Positions 24,201-39,200 of a stretch of 64,000 nucleotides of DNA are shown here, piece after piece. A program made the position numbers and the translations under genes. The notes under the pieces were generated by a model. It did no database searches. It was not told the DNA's origin and worked only from the letters and a program-made list of their open reading frames with translations. This DNA is from Lagopus muta (Eukaryota; Chordata; Aves; Galliformes; Phasianidae). Position 1 is the first letter of the stretch. Every line of letters begins with the position of its first letter. The stretch covers positions 18,161,501 through 18,225,500 of the forward strand of contig NC_064437.1 of NCBI RefSeq assembly GCF_023343835.1, written 5' to 3'.

Positions 24201-27200
24201 TGTTAGTCTGATTGAATCAAGTGCCTTTGAACGTTAGCCTACACAGTTCTGTGTTAAGGGATGCAGACTCTGCATGTTCTGACCATAACCAGAAACTATT
24301 ATTGAAATGATATGCAAAAGTTAACCACTCTGGAGATGGAAATGCAATGATTCCTGAGGAAAATGTTAAATAACTTGTTTGCATGGTTAACCACTAGACT
24401 TTCAGTTGAAGATTGAACGATTACTGCATATCTTTGTGACTTGCTATGTGTTATGTGAGTAAAGTGTTAGCCTCAGTACAAATTGAATACATGACTTGGT
24501 CAAAATCCTTACTTGAGGGGAAAAAAAGAGTTTTAGGCTAAAGGGTGAGTTCTTCATTTTCACTGAATGCGGCTTTGGTGCAGGTAGTCATTGGTTCTTG
24601 TTTGCAATACTGTTTTTTTTTAGGGCATGTTTACTGGGGGCTGGCTTGAAGCAAAGCAACAGTAGAAAATAAAAACCTTCAGGTTTAAGGATTGTCTATT
24701 TAAAAATGAATAATATTCCTCAATCAATTCATTAAGGAAAGATTGAAGTTATTTAACTTGCTTCTGGGTTTAGCAACTAGCTGTATCCACACTGAGGAGT
24801 TTCTGGAAATGCAATGACATTAAACATAATTCTCTGTGGAAAAACTGGTTTGTAGTATGGGATTAATAATGCATATGTGCAAGAGACTGGTAAGATGATA
24901 AAAAAATCTCAATATTGACTGAAGTCTTTGGTCCAGCTGAAGTAACAAGATTTTCTTTAATGACTTCTTTGTATTCACAGACACTTTGATTGCAGATATT
25001 TGAAAATCTCATTCTTTCAACCTCTATTTAAATCCTGGTTGATGTTTATTCTACAAAATTTCACTTACCTGAGGCAAACAAGATTTTAAAGTAATGTAAA
25101 TTATTAATAGCCTTTTATTATATCACCATTACCTATTACCCTATCAGGCAGGTAAAGAAGTTATCAGTATCATGAGTCTGTAAAAGTCTTTGCAGGTTGG
25201 GTTTGTTTTTTTTTGTGTTACAGTATGTTTTGTATTGGTCACAATGGTCAAATGCATTTATGTTTATAGATATGAGGTTTTTTTAGGATGTGTAAGCAAA
25301 GATGGATTCTACCATGATCATCTTAGAGTCACCAAGTAGTAGCTGAGACCTAGGGTAACAAGGCTTGTAGGCCTTTTGGACTGAAATATCTTCTCAGCCA
25401 GTTTAGGAGAGAGTATGGTTCTTGAGTCTGTGCACCTGTCTGGGTCAGCATGTGCTAAAACCCAGTCCTCAGATGAAAAAGATCTCTGTGTGATAAATTA
25501 AAAAAATCTAAAAGATTTTTCGATATTATTTGAATAAATAGTTTAGGGAGCAGAAAACTTGAATGAAAAGTTAAGCAAAACTCCTCAGATTAGAACAGGT
25601 CCAACTTCAGAAAATTCCCAAATGCTTCTGGCTGAAGAAATAGCAGGTTTACTGTTATTTGAATGCAGTGTGTGCAAATGAAAATGGATATGTAAACTGA
25701 TGCATGAGCTTTCACTGAAACATACAGGCATCCTTAACTTTACTTTTTCATAATCTTTCAGCGCCTTGTAGTGCTTTCTCTGTTTTGTCTTAAGGAAAGT
25801 TTGAGGTTTATCTGTAACATCAGAAGCTTCTATTAACTGGAAAGCAATGGGTTTAGGTGACAGAAGAGGAAGATCTCCTTTGCTTTCAGTCAGAAATCTC
25901 CACTGTGGCTTAACATTATCCATGTTTTTAAGAATCTTCTTGTATTTCATCGAAAGCAATTTTTGATGGTTAACGTTCTTTAAAAAGGATCACCTGTCCT
26001 GATCTGATTTTTCACTGGAAATATGAACAACTTAAAACAGGAGAGAATCTGAGTAGTGTTTGTCAGTATTTGTCTTGTTGCACTTTGTAGCTGACTGGTT
26101 ACCATACTGCAATTTTGGCAAGTGCTCCTTGGGTTCGGTGTGCTGGCAAATTTTTGCAAACTGAATGGAGTCCAGTTGCTGCCTCAAGGCTGGGGTCTCA
26201 GAGGCACACTTGGAAGAAATTTTTTAGCGCTCTCTCCATTGTGCTTGAATCCAGCATTCACCTTCCTAATGCAACTGAGCAATTGTCTTACAATCTCGCT
26301 TCAGGGTAAATAAGTTTTCCCAGAGTCCCAGGTGATTTTCATGAGTTTTTTATAAGGAAACTACGACAGATGCAAGTTTTACCAACTTCAGGATTTTAAG
26401 TCCCTCTGGGTTGAATCTGAAATGTGGTCAATCCTGTGTTGTTGTTTTTTTTGTTTGTCTGAGCTGTAGAGTCTGTGGCAGACCAAACATTTTCTCCTGA
26501 CTAAATCCTTCAGTATGTTTCTTAGAGTCTGTTAATGGTCCTAACGGCATCTCTCCCTTGATATCCTATATTTTATACATTTCTTCTCTCTAGCATTTCT
26601 TCCCTACAAACAAGGCAAGGTTATGCTTTTAGTTTGTTATATTTCAAATATTATGTAGTGTAACCAGATTTTGGTGATTAAATTTGCTGTTTTCCCATAA
26701 TAACCTAGGGAAGGATGTGCTCCAGTCCTGATCAGTAAAAGTGGGTACATATTTTGAATGACTTACTAACAGATAGCTTTTTTATCGTTCAGTATCAAGA
26801 ACCAAAATTTATTAATTGTACATACACTTCCCTAAACCATATGGGAAATGTATTAGAACTGTTAGTCGTTATGTTAATGAGTTATAACAGTGTCTAATTC
26901 ATGAGGTATTCATATTCAGGTTAACACTGCTGTGAGAATTGTGCTGTCCCTTAGTGTAAGTAGTAGCTTTAGAGTAAGTAGGGGTTGGAGCTCTGCACCT
27001 GGGCTTGTTAAACCTCAGGAGTGGCAGCAAGTTCCATTGAACAATTATTGAAACATCTTTACTCTGACGATTAGAAACAAATGATTGTGGGATAATACTT
27101 ATCGTTTTCTTTACTGTTTTTTTTTTTTTTTTAATTGTGCGTATCTGATGGTACAGAGTAAAGGCTCTACCAGTGCTAAATAGATTCATTTAAAAACAGT

Positions 27201-30200
27201 GGTAAGACCAAACTGCTAGCAGTTTATTCACAGTAGGAATACTATGAATACTTGCTGTTAAAATGGATTTCTACTAACAGAGGATTAAGTACTCTAGAAC
27301 TTCAATGTCAAGAATTACTTTATTTCAATGCTATTAAACCTGGAAATGTAACATATTACTAATATATATTTTATATATATATATATGTTTTAAGTATGGT
27401 GATTTGTTAATCTGCTCCAGTTTGACTGTAGCAGTTTCACAGGAGGCAGTCAACTGTCACTGTATGTCATAATGTCACAGTGAGAATAGTCGAGTCTGTA
27501 TGTGTTCTCCGGTACTGAGAGGCAGAGAATTCTGGACATGTCTTTGTTCAACAGGCCTCATAGATCATTTCTTTTAAGATCTATGGGGTAGCAGTGCTGA
27601 GAAAAAATGCAGAATAAAACCTTATTTTGGTCAGCGAGACATTTGTGTGTAATAACTGGGTCTTCCTGTTGTAACAGCTGAAGTCAGCTAGGATTCTTGT
27701 AATGACAAAGCTATGGTTTGAATTTTTGTGGTCTCGTACATTATCATTTTGTGGAATTATCCTCTCTGATTCCTCAGGACAGAGGCCAGACTGCCTACAG
27801 AACCCATTCCAAGATACATACATTGAGTCAAACATTCCCTTGACAACTGCAGCATTCCTGTATAGGCATCATTTGTCTGCCAGCAGATGAAAGCAGTGTG
27901 GGCAAACTGCTTTGACATCATGAATAGTCATTATGTATGCTCACTGGTAATTGGTCTGTTTCTAGCAAAATAACCCTTTCCATATGTAGTGTCTTTAATG
28001 ACCTTGAGTTTGGCATTGTGGTTAGCCCATCATCTTGAAAACTTCGTACACACATGCACATGATTACTTGTCCCTTCATCTAAAAATACTGGGAAGAATG
28101 TGGATCTCTAGCTAGTTTTTGACTGTAATTGGGAATGCTGTTTTTCTAAAAGTTGATTTTTCCTTATCTGCATAGTTTAAGCAGTGAAGCTTTTGCTTAC
28201 CGAGATATTTGTGCTTGCATCAGAAATTCCTTACTGTTCTAATTATCGTCTGTGTTAAACAGATACTCTTGAAAATAATTATTCTGTTAATTTGTTAGTT
28301 TTAGTTGTATTTGCATATGATTTTAAGGAAGTGCCATAAAGTAGCAGAAACTGTTTAGCCTAGCATTGAAGTGTAACTGAGAAAAAAGTTGTTCTGCCTA
28401 ATTCCAAGTGAGGGAAGAAATCTGGCCATCCTTAATAATGTTCGTGTCCTTTTCCTTTCTGGGCACAGACTGGTGCAGTCTTCATTTTTTCCTTCTGCAT
28501 TATCTATCAGTTCTTAAAGGTATGGGTGGGAGGTAAGTAAACCAAATACAGTTTTATGTAGCTGGCACAGATTTCTAGTACACCAATTTCTAAATGGTAT
28601 TCTGCTTTTATTTTACTGAAAAATAATTTTATATCTCTGTTGATATCATCCCATGATGAACAACTCATGCACTTATGTTCCATTTCAACAAATACTTATT
28701 TTACAAATGTTTATGCTGGTAGAAATCGTATGGAGGGGCGTGTATGTGCAAGTTGCATTAAAGTTTTTAGTAAGTAAATGACTTACTTAGCAAGACATCT
28801 ATTTCACACTGTGAACTGCATTCTCTTTGCGCAGATAAAGATGTCTCTGGGCTTGTTGTTATCTGAAACAGTTCAGAGATGTGTTTTTATGGTTTGAAGG
28901 TGGTTGCTGTTGGTGAGGATGTTGGTCGCACCACACCCTGTTGATCAGATAAGACTGCAATAAAAGACTTATAGAAAAAGAAATGACAGCACATTTTTAT
29001 GTTGAAAATCACAAAGTAGTCTTCACAACATGCAGCATTTTAATAAGAAATTGCCATTGAATCAGGCGTTTTGGTGCAGATGTGAAAGCAGGAACAAATC
29101 TAAATTTGCACAAATGTCTACTCCCTTTTGTCATATTTTGCTCTTCTTAGTAACAAGCTTCATGTGCAATGCTAAGTGCAAAAATAAGCCCTCAGACTTC
29201 TGTTTCATGATTTATTGCAATGTGTTATTTGTATTTTTTTCTACTAGCACATTAAGCCTATTTTTGATAAATTTAGGGTGAATGTTTTTATTTAGCTTAC
29301 TGAAAGAAAATGTATGTTTGTGTACGTTCCATATGGATATATGCAGAAGTGTATCCAGAAGTGCATAGAGGTTCCCACCTGAACACAAGAAGCCTTGGGA
29401 AGATGGCAGTGTTGAAATACATTTCAGTGGAAAGTCCTTGTCCAAAAGATCATTTTGTCTCAGGCAGTGATGTACATTATTTGGGGAAAAGGTATTGCTT
29501 GTCTGCTCTGCAAATTTTGAACACTAAACCCAGGGTAGTAGACCCTGTGCTAAATCAGTGTTATTTTATTGACATGAGATGGTTTGTTCTTATTTGTATT
29601 TGTTGGGAACCATTATCCTCTCCAGTGTGGAAGTCCCCAAAGTATCCCAGTTTAGGAAACTGTGCCTTCATAGCCACAGGGAGGACAACCGATTTAGAAT
29701 TTATGTTTTGCTCATGCTACTTTCAGAGTGCTTATTTTAAGGGTGTACACAGTGTGATTGCCATTACGTATTCAGCTGAGTCTCTGGTAATTCTGATCAC
29801 ATCTTCACAGTGTAGTGTATGGTGACAATATTGCCTTCAGGGGTTGTTTCTGTACCAAGTTGCTTTTACAGCTCTGTCTGCCCATCTGTTCACGAGCAGC
29901 TGCCTTTAACAGATGCTTCAAAATGCTCTCAGTATAAAAACATATTTTCAGGCTTTTTTAAAGCTGTGTTCCACTTGCAGTATGATCCTACATGCTGAAA
30001 GCTGGCACGAGAGAGGGAAATATACATCAGGGGAATTGATTCAGTTTTGAAGACAATCAGAGAGCCTTTGGCAGCATTTTTTAGTGTAACTTGATGTGTA
30101 TCAGAATTCAAGAAAAAAACATATCAGTGTAACTAAGATGTTGCACTGAAGTGAGGAAGATGAGCAGCCAGAGTTGGAGACTGAAAATGCATTTAGCTCC

Positions 30201-33200
30201 TATTGCAGCATTATGCAACTTAATAACTACTGAACTGTTGTGTAAACAAAATGTTCATAATTATTTTTCAGTCACAGGACTTTTGTTTCCTCTCAATTTA
30301 TCATGATTCAGAGGTGATCTGCAGGATGGAGTTGTAGTAGCCCGCAAGTTGCTTCAAGGCTGGTAATGCTCCTGTACTGTTGTGATGGATAGGAAATGGG
30401 TCTTCTCATCGCTTTTGCCACAATCTTCCTGTATGCAATTAGGCCAGCCTTTGGTGTCTATCTGTGAAATGGGAGCAAGGCTTATGTCATAGATTTAGAA
30501 CTCAATTCTGACTGGATGTGTTTAAAACTCACCTACATTATTTGTGGAGGCTTCGGCTTGCACCCTGCTTGTGGGACACACTAAGCTTGCAGCATTCATT
30601 ACTTTAGCAAGCTGTGCTGAAATCTGTGCTTTATGATTTCTGTAAGGAATGCTATTTGCCTACGGAGGAATTCTTAACCTATATATCACAGAGGCTGTGG
30701 GCTTTTCCAACCTGTGAAACCTCCTGTAATAAAGATACAGTTGCTACAGTTGACCTCTTGTGAAAAGTGGATCTTTGTGCTTTTATTCTGTGGCCTGAAC
30801 AGGACATGTAACAGAACGGGCACTGTTCGTGCTGTGGGAATTTTCCTGTCTCTGACTGGTGAAGGGAGCAGGCAGGGGGAGGAAAACTGGCTCTGCAAAT
30901 CCAGTGTCCAATTTTGTCGTTTACAGAAACTTCTTGACCTCAACTTTGTACAGCTAATGTTACAGAGAGTATTTAGAGGTTTGATAAATATTCTTGGGAA
31001 AGATAGGGCTAACTATTGCATTAAAATAGTGTTGTGATGCCAAGACTGTGTATTTATACTTCATTGCTGCAAGGCTAGCAGAATCACAGAATCATAGGGT
31101 CTGCAAGGGACCTTCAAACATCATTGTGTCCAGACTCCCTGCAAAGGCATCCAGGAGTGTCTTGAATGTCTCTAGAGAAGGAGAGTCCACAACCTCCTTG
31201 GGCAGCCTGTTCCAGTGCTCCGTCACCCTCACTGTGAAGAAGTTCCTTTGCGTATCGGTGTGGAACTTGCTGTGCTCCAGCAGCAGTGTCCATAGAACTC
31301 TACTTAAGTTGATGTTACGCTAAGTAAAAGAAAAAATATCCAGTCACCTTCTAGGTTGCCTTTAAAAATGCTTTATACTTAACACAACTACTTGTGAACC
31401 ACTCTAATAGAAAGACTGGGAGTAACACTGTGGTAAAATTACCTGTATGGTGGAGGCCAAGTTTACTATGTGCATGATGGGGAAGACCTTACTTCTCTTC
31501 CTTCTGATATGTTTTCTAATGTGTCTTTCAGAGTCAGAGTAATTCTGCAAACTGGCTGAAAATTTCTGTTCTACCATTGTGCACTGGTCAGTCAATTATT
31601 AGCAGTTGTAGAAGCATCATCATTGCCTTGAAGTCTGTGCATAGTCACAGAGCAGGGCAAAGCCTCACTAAGCCTTACTAGCTAACAGGGATTTGCATAC
31701 TTGTTGCTTATTGCATCTCACAGTTTGTCAAAATCTTCTATGGGCTAAACCACTCATTTCCCCAAAAGCATGTGAGGAGGATACTTTCTCTCCCTGAATT
31801 AAAGCTCTATCACTTTCTAAATAAGGCAGTATATCTTTCAGAAAGGTACTTTCTAGAGAGGATTGCAGCTAGTGCATTCTAAGCTTTTATCCCAGAAAAG
31901 TTGAACTTTTGGGCAAATTAAATTGAACAAGTTGACTTCCAGAGAATCCGCTGACTGAAATGTATTTCAACACAGTGCCTGCTTAGAAGATGTATTTATT
32001 TTGCCTAATTTCTGGAGCATTCTGGTGCTTTTGAGACCTGTTACACAAACTATTATTGGTCTCCACTTTCAGCAAAACTGGATGTATTGGTGCACATGTG
32101 CAAATATTTTCATATATGCAAGGGTGCGTTTACACTTAATTCTCTGGTAAACTAACCTTATTTTTTCACCTTTTCTTGTTCACATAAAGGGGGACCTAAT
32201 ACAAATTGTACTCTACAAATTTTGTAGCGTACTCATAAAAATCTTTACATCTTAAAGGCTTAGCTGATATAAATACATTCTGCCCCTTCTTGCTTTCTTT
32301 GCTATGTCTTACCTGCACCTTGTTCCTGTCAGGGAAAGGCTGAGATGAGAGAGAACCTGCTACACTACTTGAATGTTCCCGTAAGTGAGAGCAATCTTCA
32401 GCTGCTTCTTCCAAATCTTAGCATTTTTGTGGTGCCTGAGCAAAGCACAGTAATTACAAGGAAATCTGCTACCTATTCTTAAGTATTTTGAGGTACTGAA
32501 AGAACTATTGCATACAACTGACTTTCTCAGGATGTGTAATTTTTTTTGTTGTTACAGTGCTGATGTAATCATTTCATGGATCTTGTTTGTTATACACTGT
32601 CACAGGTAATGGGTTTAGATCTTCATTTTTGTGCCCATCCTTTTCTAGTTCTTCATTAGAATCATAAAATAGAATAGTTAATGTTGGAAAAAAACACTGA
32701 GATCATCTAGTCCAACCATTAATCCATCCCCATTCATAATAATTAATCCGGCAAGTGCCAGTTGTGAAAATAATTCTCTATAATCTCGTTCTCTGAAGCA
32801 GTCTTTCCCAGATTTGGACAAGTTAGGGCAAAAGTGGTAGTATTCATTCAGCTGGATGGAAACAATTCTCTGAAGTAAAATCTATTGCTTGTTGGTTGAA
32901 ATCTGGACTTTGCATTTTTCAGGCGATTCCATTGTTTCAAATTCATGCTTCCAGCGTGCATTGAAATAAAGTTTTTAATACAGTCGGACTTTAATAGTTT
33001 TCATATTTATTGCATTTCATTTTGTAATTTAATATCAAACCTAAAGCACTTCAATTTTCCTGTATAAGACTGTAACCAATCGCAGAGTAATGAAGTTGAA
33101 ATGAAGGGTTCTAATTTTACCAAAACAAAATACCTAGGTTTAATGAATGTGAAATGGTTCAATCGTTATCCCTTTAAAAGGTGGGAAAGTGCTGTTTCCA

Positions 33201-36200
33201 CAAAAATATGAAAATTCTAGTCATTATTTTTCATGTTCTGTGGGAAGATATTCATTTTTCTTGGCAGTTTGGAATTTAGCCTTTGCAACTAAGCATAGAA
33301 GTGTCTTAATATCGGTTTTAGTAAGTGTAACTAAGATTCGAGACAAAGCATAACTGATACAAAATTTCTTGATGGGATCTCTAGCCAAAAACCTACAGTG
33401 AATGCAAAGAGTATATGGGACAGACAACTTGGAGTCAGCTGGAAGCAAAACGTCTTAAAAAATACTGTAAGGAAAAAAAAAAGCAATGATGTTTTTTGTG
33501 GGAATGGACAAGTTTAGTACGAGCTTTCATCTTTTATCTAAGAGATTTTTTGTTATAATTCTGCCTGAAATAAAAGCTTTGTTCTTAAGGGCAAATTGAA
33601 AGCATGCTTTTTTAACTCCTTAGCTTTCAACAATAGTGTATAATATTTTGGTTCACCATTGTATTAAAAATGTAAATGTTTTTCTCACTTCTCTGTCAAA
33701 ATAATTTGTTAATATTGACACTGCAGGGTAACTTGTCAGTACAAATCAAAAGCTTGGGTTTTCCCCTTCTGGCAGATTACATACAGATTATATAAATTGC
33801 CGTAATGCAGACTGTAACTTAATTATTTTATGCATCTTGAACAGTGTTCATTTCTGCAAGTGATAGCTGCCTAGTATGTAGTTGCTCATGTATTTTTTTC
33901 TCCTTTTTGTATTCTACAAAGGAAAACACATTTAAAAAGCAATGGTATGTGTGCAAGGTATTGCTGCTGTGCAATAAGTCTGTCTGCTTTCACTGCTAAA
34001 ATATGTGAAAACAGAACAGTCAAATTGCCTGTATTTGTATGTGGTGGTGCAAATTTTATTGTTAAGGGTTTTAACATTGTGTTTTTAACAACTAGCAGTA
34101 AACTGTAACTTTACCTATAACTGTGCTTACAGTAATTGCTTTACTTACATAATTTCATAGGATAAGCCTAGAAAAAATTATTTATTTTGCTTACATAAAT
34201 CTAACCTTTTGATTTTTAAAAATGCCAACAACTCACCAGTAACTAGTGTGTTATTTTTTAATACATAAAACATGTACACATCTTCTGAATGGTTTCCTAA
34301 CTAACATTTAGGAATAGTTATATATTTTCCTCCAGTGTTTTCATTAACTTCATTCTGGATCAAGCAGAATTCCTCCTTTTTTTGTATTCCCACATTTCAG
34401 TTACATTAATAGTCGTTTTTTGCGCGTCTGTATTTGAACTTCCGTATCAAGGCAACTCCATGTACTTCCCTGCTGACCTCAAAACAGGGCAGTTCTAACT
34501 GCAGGATAAAGAGAATTTTGGTCCAGAAATCTTTCCTTTCACATCAAGTGCCTGAAGTTAGCCAATGACTATAACTTTTGGCTTAATTCCTTTCTTTTTG
34601 TGGATACAGATATTTGTATGCAAGAGGACACGCGTAAAGACATGGTGTGCATTGTGTATATAATCGGCTGGGAGCAGAATTTGATGGGACTCCTGGGTGC
34701 ACATAACTTGAGGCAGAGTTGCAGATTGAAATGTGAATTCAGTCAGTAAATTCATTTACTAAGGAATTGAGTCTGATTAATAGTCTGCAGAATCTGCAGC
34801 CTAAGGAAACCGCTGCTAGCCTGGTTGCACGTGGTTTCCCTATGAGCTGTGTTTAGTGCAGAAGAGGATCAACATGTCAAAGAGTAGTCAGGTTTGAAGT
34901 GTGGTAGCAGGCCTGTACTGGGAGTTGTACTTTATCATACTTGGGGTTTGAAGGGAGGTGTCTGACTTCAGAACTGTCAACACTTAATTCACATGCATGC
35001 ACATTTAGAGTTTATTTAAAAAAAAAAAAAAAAGAAAAGAAAAAAGCCTTTATAACACTCATCCCGTTGTATTTTGATTGGCATGTCAGGTTGAAAAACC
35101 TGGCTGTTCTAATTCTACTGCACATTCTACTTCCTACACATTTTAACTTCTTGTTTCTTGTTAGTTATTACTTCAAGTTTTTATTCTGAGTTTTATGTAA
35201 CATCTCAGTAATAAGCTAGTAGAAATAAAAGCAGGGTTACGTAGTTCATTTGAATTGTGTGTCCTTGTGTTTTGTTGCTCACACCTTATTAGTCTTCTGC
35301 AAAATGTTCCACTTTTCTTTAGTTTTGGCAGGCTGTTCAGAACACCATTTCCTTCTTTTCATTCTGGTGAGATCCAATTGTTCTTTGCTTACACTGCAGG
35401 AGCCTTTCCCAGAATTTAGCCCAGAGTTTTTATACACTGGGGAGTTTCCAGTGTGTTTAGATTATAAAATGATTTCCTAGTGTGACTGACAGAACCATGC
35501 TTTCAGATAATGCTGTCAAAGTACATTTTGGTGGTTTTTCTCTGTGTCACGTTGCACTGTTTCGCTGTACTGAAATGATCTGTACAAATAGTTTTGTCAT
35601 TTGAAAGTGATATTTTTCAAGCAATCCTCCCAAGCAGAATCATCCCAAAACTTTTTTTTTCCTGTTCCTCTTGTTAGGTGTGTGTAGATCAATTGGCGTA
35701 AGCAACTTTCTTATCAGTCATCTTGAGCAACTACAGGAAGACTGTCTGGTTACCCCACATGTTAATCAGGTGAGTGGAGAAATAGATTTAAGAATCTAGT
35801 TATGGCTTTGGGTTAATAACCCACTCCTCCCCATCCTGGTGCCTGGAAGACTAAACATAACTAGCCTTACTCCTGCAATTTCCTCTCTTTCATTTCTATA
35901 CATGCATTGTAAACCACTCAGGAAGGCGATTTCAACTGGGGAAAAAAAATTCTTCATCCTCTTCATCCTTTCATTCCCCCATCTTCTCCCAGCTAGTTGT
36001 CAGTGATTGGTTTTAAGGCCCAAACAAATGGTTAGTGCATCAGTTTTTGATGATAAAGCAGTTGAGGAAAAAATTCAAGTAGCACTAAACATTTGGTGTC
36101 TCCAGAGTAAACAAGGTTTTGGAGATCCTGTGCTTGAATACTAAGTATAATTTCTCAAAGCAACGCTGAGGTGATACTGTATCCGTGCAAGTGTACTGGT

Positions 36201-39200
36201 ACATTTGCTCTCTCTTCAATGAGGAGATACACTAAATTGTCACCTACACATGAGCAGACTTCCAGGACACTGACAGCTGCTCCAATTCCTACCACTTGCT
36301 GCTAGTGAAAGTGCACTTCTGCTAACATAGAACAGGGAACTGGAATGGCTGAGGTACAGACACATGCTTTTTCCTTTTCAGCAGGTGTAAAGGATTTTTT
36401 GGCAGGTTTTTATTGCGTGAAGTTAGAAACAGGCATAAAAGGATTGCTCAGAGTGTGACAGAACATCTCTACTTTTTGTTGATCACTAGACAGAAGGCTA
36501 AAGGGCAATTGTGAGTAATGTAAAATGTACTTAAAAAGAAGGAAAATACTGAAGTTCAGTTATTCAAAATAAACCAGGCACCAGGTTGTGCCTGTTAAAG
36601 AATGGGTAAATTTGCCAAGGTTCAGTTGTGTCATCTTTTCAGAAATATACCTCCTCAAACCTTACTCTGGAGCTTGGCAGACATTGTTGCTGTGTTAAAT
36701 AAGAGTAGCTTTTCAGTGTCCCACCAAATCACTACAGATTAAAATGTATAATTATGGAATTGTTTTGCAAATTTCCTCTTACCCACAATGTCAGCGTTAC
36801 CAGTCTCATTGCTAACAGAAGTTACTTCTTGATGGGGTCCTTTGTTTTGTGGCTGAAAGAGGAGTCAAAAAGTTGAAACCGTAGTGGTTCTGAAAGATTA
36901 GTGTTGAGTGTCTGTGTCTGTGCCCAGGACTATTCCATTTATCCCTCTGTATTTAAGTAGTCATTTTTTTTAAAGTGGTGCACAGCACATCCAAATAAAA
37001 AATGTCTGTACTGCTGCAAACTGCTCCACTTCTAGCACTTTCATTATAGCATTAATTGTCAATTGTCAGGGCTATGGAATCTTCAAAAGAATATTTAGTG
37101 CTGTTCCTTGCTCAGTGTTGGAACTTGTTGCTGAGTCTGATGAAGAGATCACTGAAGCACTATAGAAGCAAGTGCTATAATTAATTCCAACTTTATTGCC
37201 CAGTATTTGTGATACCAAAGAACTTTGCTCTGTATACTCACAAGATAGCCTATTCTTTCAGTGAACTTATTTCTAAATACAAAACATTTGCAAGCAATGA
37301 TGACATTGAAATTCTAAGTATTTAAAGTATAAATGAAGAAAAATCACTTCTGTTTAGCTATTTTAAATTATCATAAAGAATTTAGGATATTCGTGCAATT
37401 CCAACAGTTCTTATGGTATTAAAACTGAAAGTTATTTGTCTGTGAAGAGAAAGAAGTAGGAAGACAGGAGAAATGAAGTTGTGTGTTTGACTTTTGCTGT
37501 CTTTATGTACCAGGTGGTAAGCAGTGTTTCTGTTATACCAATTGAGTTGTAAGCAGTGCTGCTTCTTGGTTCCTGAAAAAAAAACCAACACACTATTGTG
37601 ATGTTCTTTACCAAAGTAGGAAAGACCAGCCTTTTCAAGACTAAATATTTTCTGATAATGAGCATGCAGCCTACTACTAGAAGTACTGTCAACTGTTCTA
37701 TGCTAAGTATTTCATTCTAACAGTGAAGAATGAAACAAGATACAGGTTTGTGTTGCAGGATTTGTATTTGACTTGGCGTACATTTAATGCAATAAATACA
37801 CTGAAACAAGATGGATCCTCTCCAAATTCTGTGCAAAGGTGCTCATCAGTATTTATTTATTTTTTTTTTTACTTCCGTGGGAGTTCAGTTAGCTGTGGTA
37901 CGACCTCAGAAACGCTTAAATATTGTTAATGTCACTGTTGATATTAAGCCATAATATGTAAATTTGTACGGGGTAGACATGCATTTTAGGATTTGATGCT
38001 ATGATTTTCAGGCATTTGTATATAAACTCACTTGAACTGTTCCTTTATGAAGAAAACTCAATTCTGGGCTGAAATTTCACTTTTTTAAAGGAAAAATAAT
38101 TTTTAGTCTATACATTCTGCTTGAGAAGCTGGCTGGAATCCAGATGCAGGTAAAGATCCACATGAAAAGATCTGCAGCGGTTTGGAATGAGTAAGGGTTG
38201 TGTACTGTCACATGGACCTTACTGAGAGTCTAGGTCCCTGCATCAGGATTGCTGTTAGGCTTAACTTTTCTCCCTTTGCAGCTGTCATAAAAAAATCTGT
38301 GCTTTTTTCTGCAGTGCCCTGGTGGCTGACTAAATTGCAGCTGTGAAGAGTTCAGTAATGTGAACTGCAAACTCTTTTATTAAATAGGACGGATTATACA
38401 CACAAATCACTCTGGGTAGAGTGCCAGAATAAATCAAGATCTTTCTCTAAGCTACTTGATGGGCATCCCTTGCCTGAGAAGTTTGGTGACTGAAATAGCA
38501 AGGGTGGGGCAGGCCAGGAAGTAGGAATTATTATTTTGAGGGGAAGCACATGCTGGCCCCCCGCCCTGTGTCTCCTCTGCCTCAGGATGCTGGGGCCTTG
38601 TGTTCAGATGCTGCTAGAATCTTCCAGAAAGGTTTCAAAATAAAAATAAAAAAACCCAAAACAAAACAGAAGTAATTATTTCATTTCATGCACTTGATTA
38701 TTTTAGTCACACTTTTAAGAAGAAAAATACTTGCAGTACACAACAGAGAGTGACAAAAAAGCGTGACAGAATTCAGTGCATGAAATGTGGAAGTCTCATC
38801 AGTGAAAGGCACAAGGTAAAATGATCCCATGTATGTTCCCATGGTTGTTGCTGTAAAGCCTACTTGAGAAACAGGGAACATCTCAATGTACTGTTATGGT
38901 TTTAAATCTTAAGGTACAGCCTGGAACTGTGCTGCTTTGAACCCATATTAGACAAATGACTAAATCTTGACTGCATGTGTATTAGCAGTAAGTCCTGAAT
39001 AACTCACCTGATGCTATAGAGATGCTTCAGGTTTTTCAGCATTTATTTGTAGGAAAAAAAAATGTATTTAGTATTTTCAAGGCTGTAGTATTTATTGCAC
39101 TTAGTGCAAAGAACCTCTCTAAAAATGCTTATTTCTGTTTAAATAACTGAGTAATACACCCTCTAGCCAGTACTTAACAAGTTTTTAATTAGATCCCAAT

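Larger units (their letters stand above)
22566..35677 (+). other. Reductase intron 3
   Basis: It is 13.1 kb, the largest intron in the window. It holds CR1 fragments at 31081-31280 and 32658-32734, a (TTTA)n stretch at 24041-24056, an AT dinucleotide run near 27370-27386, T and A runs at 27117-27132 and 35018-35033, and the minus-strand exon-like stretch 25744-25977. Otherwise I see no gene. Confidence 0.85.

Noticed and set aside
29310-29825. Open frame of 171 codons on the plus strand in reductase intron 3
   Set aside because: No recognisable domain, composition like the surrounding intron, no good splice sites or start context. Most likely chance.
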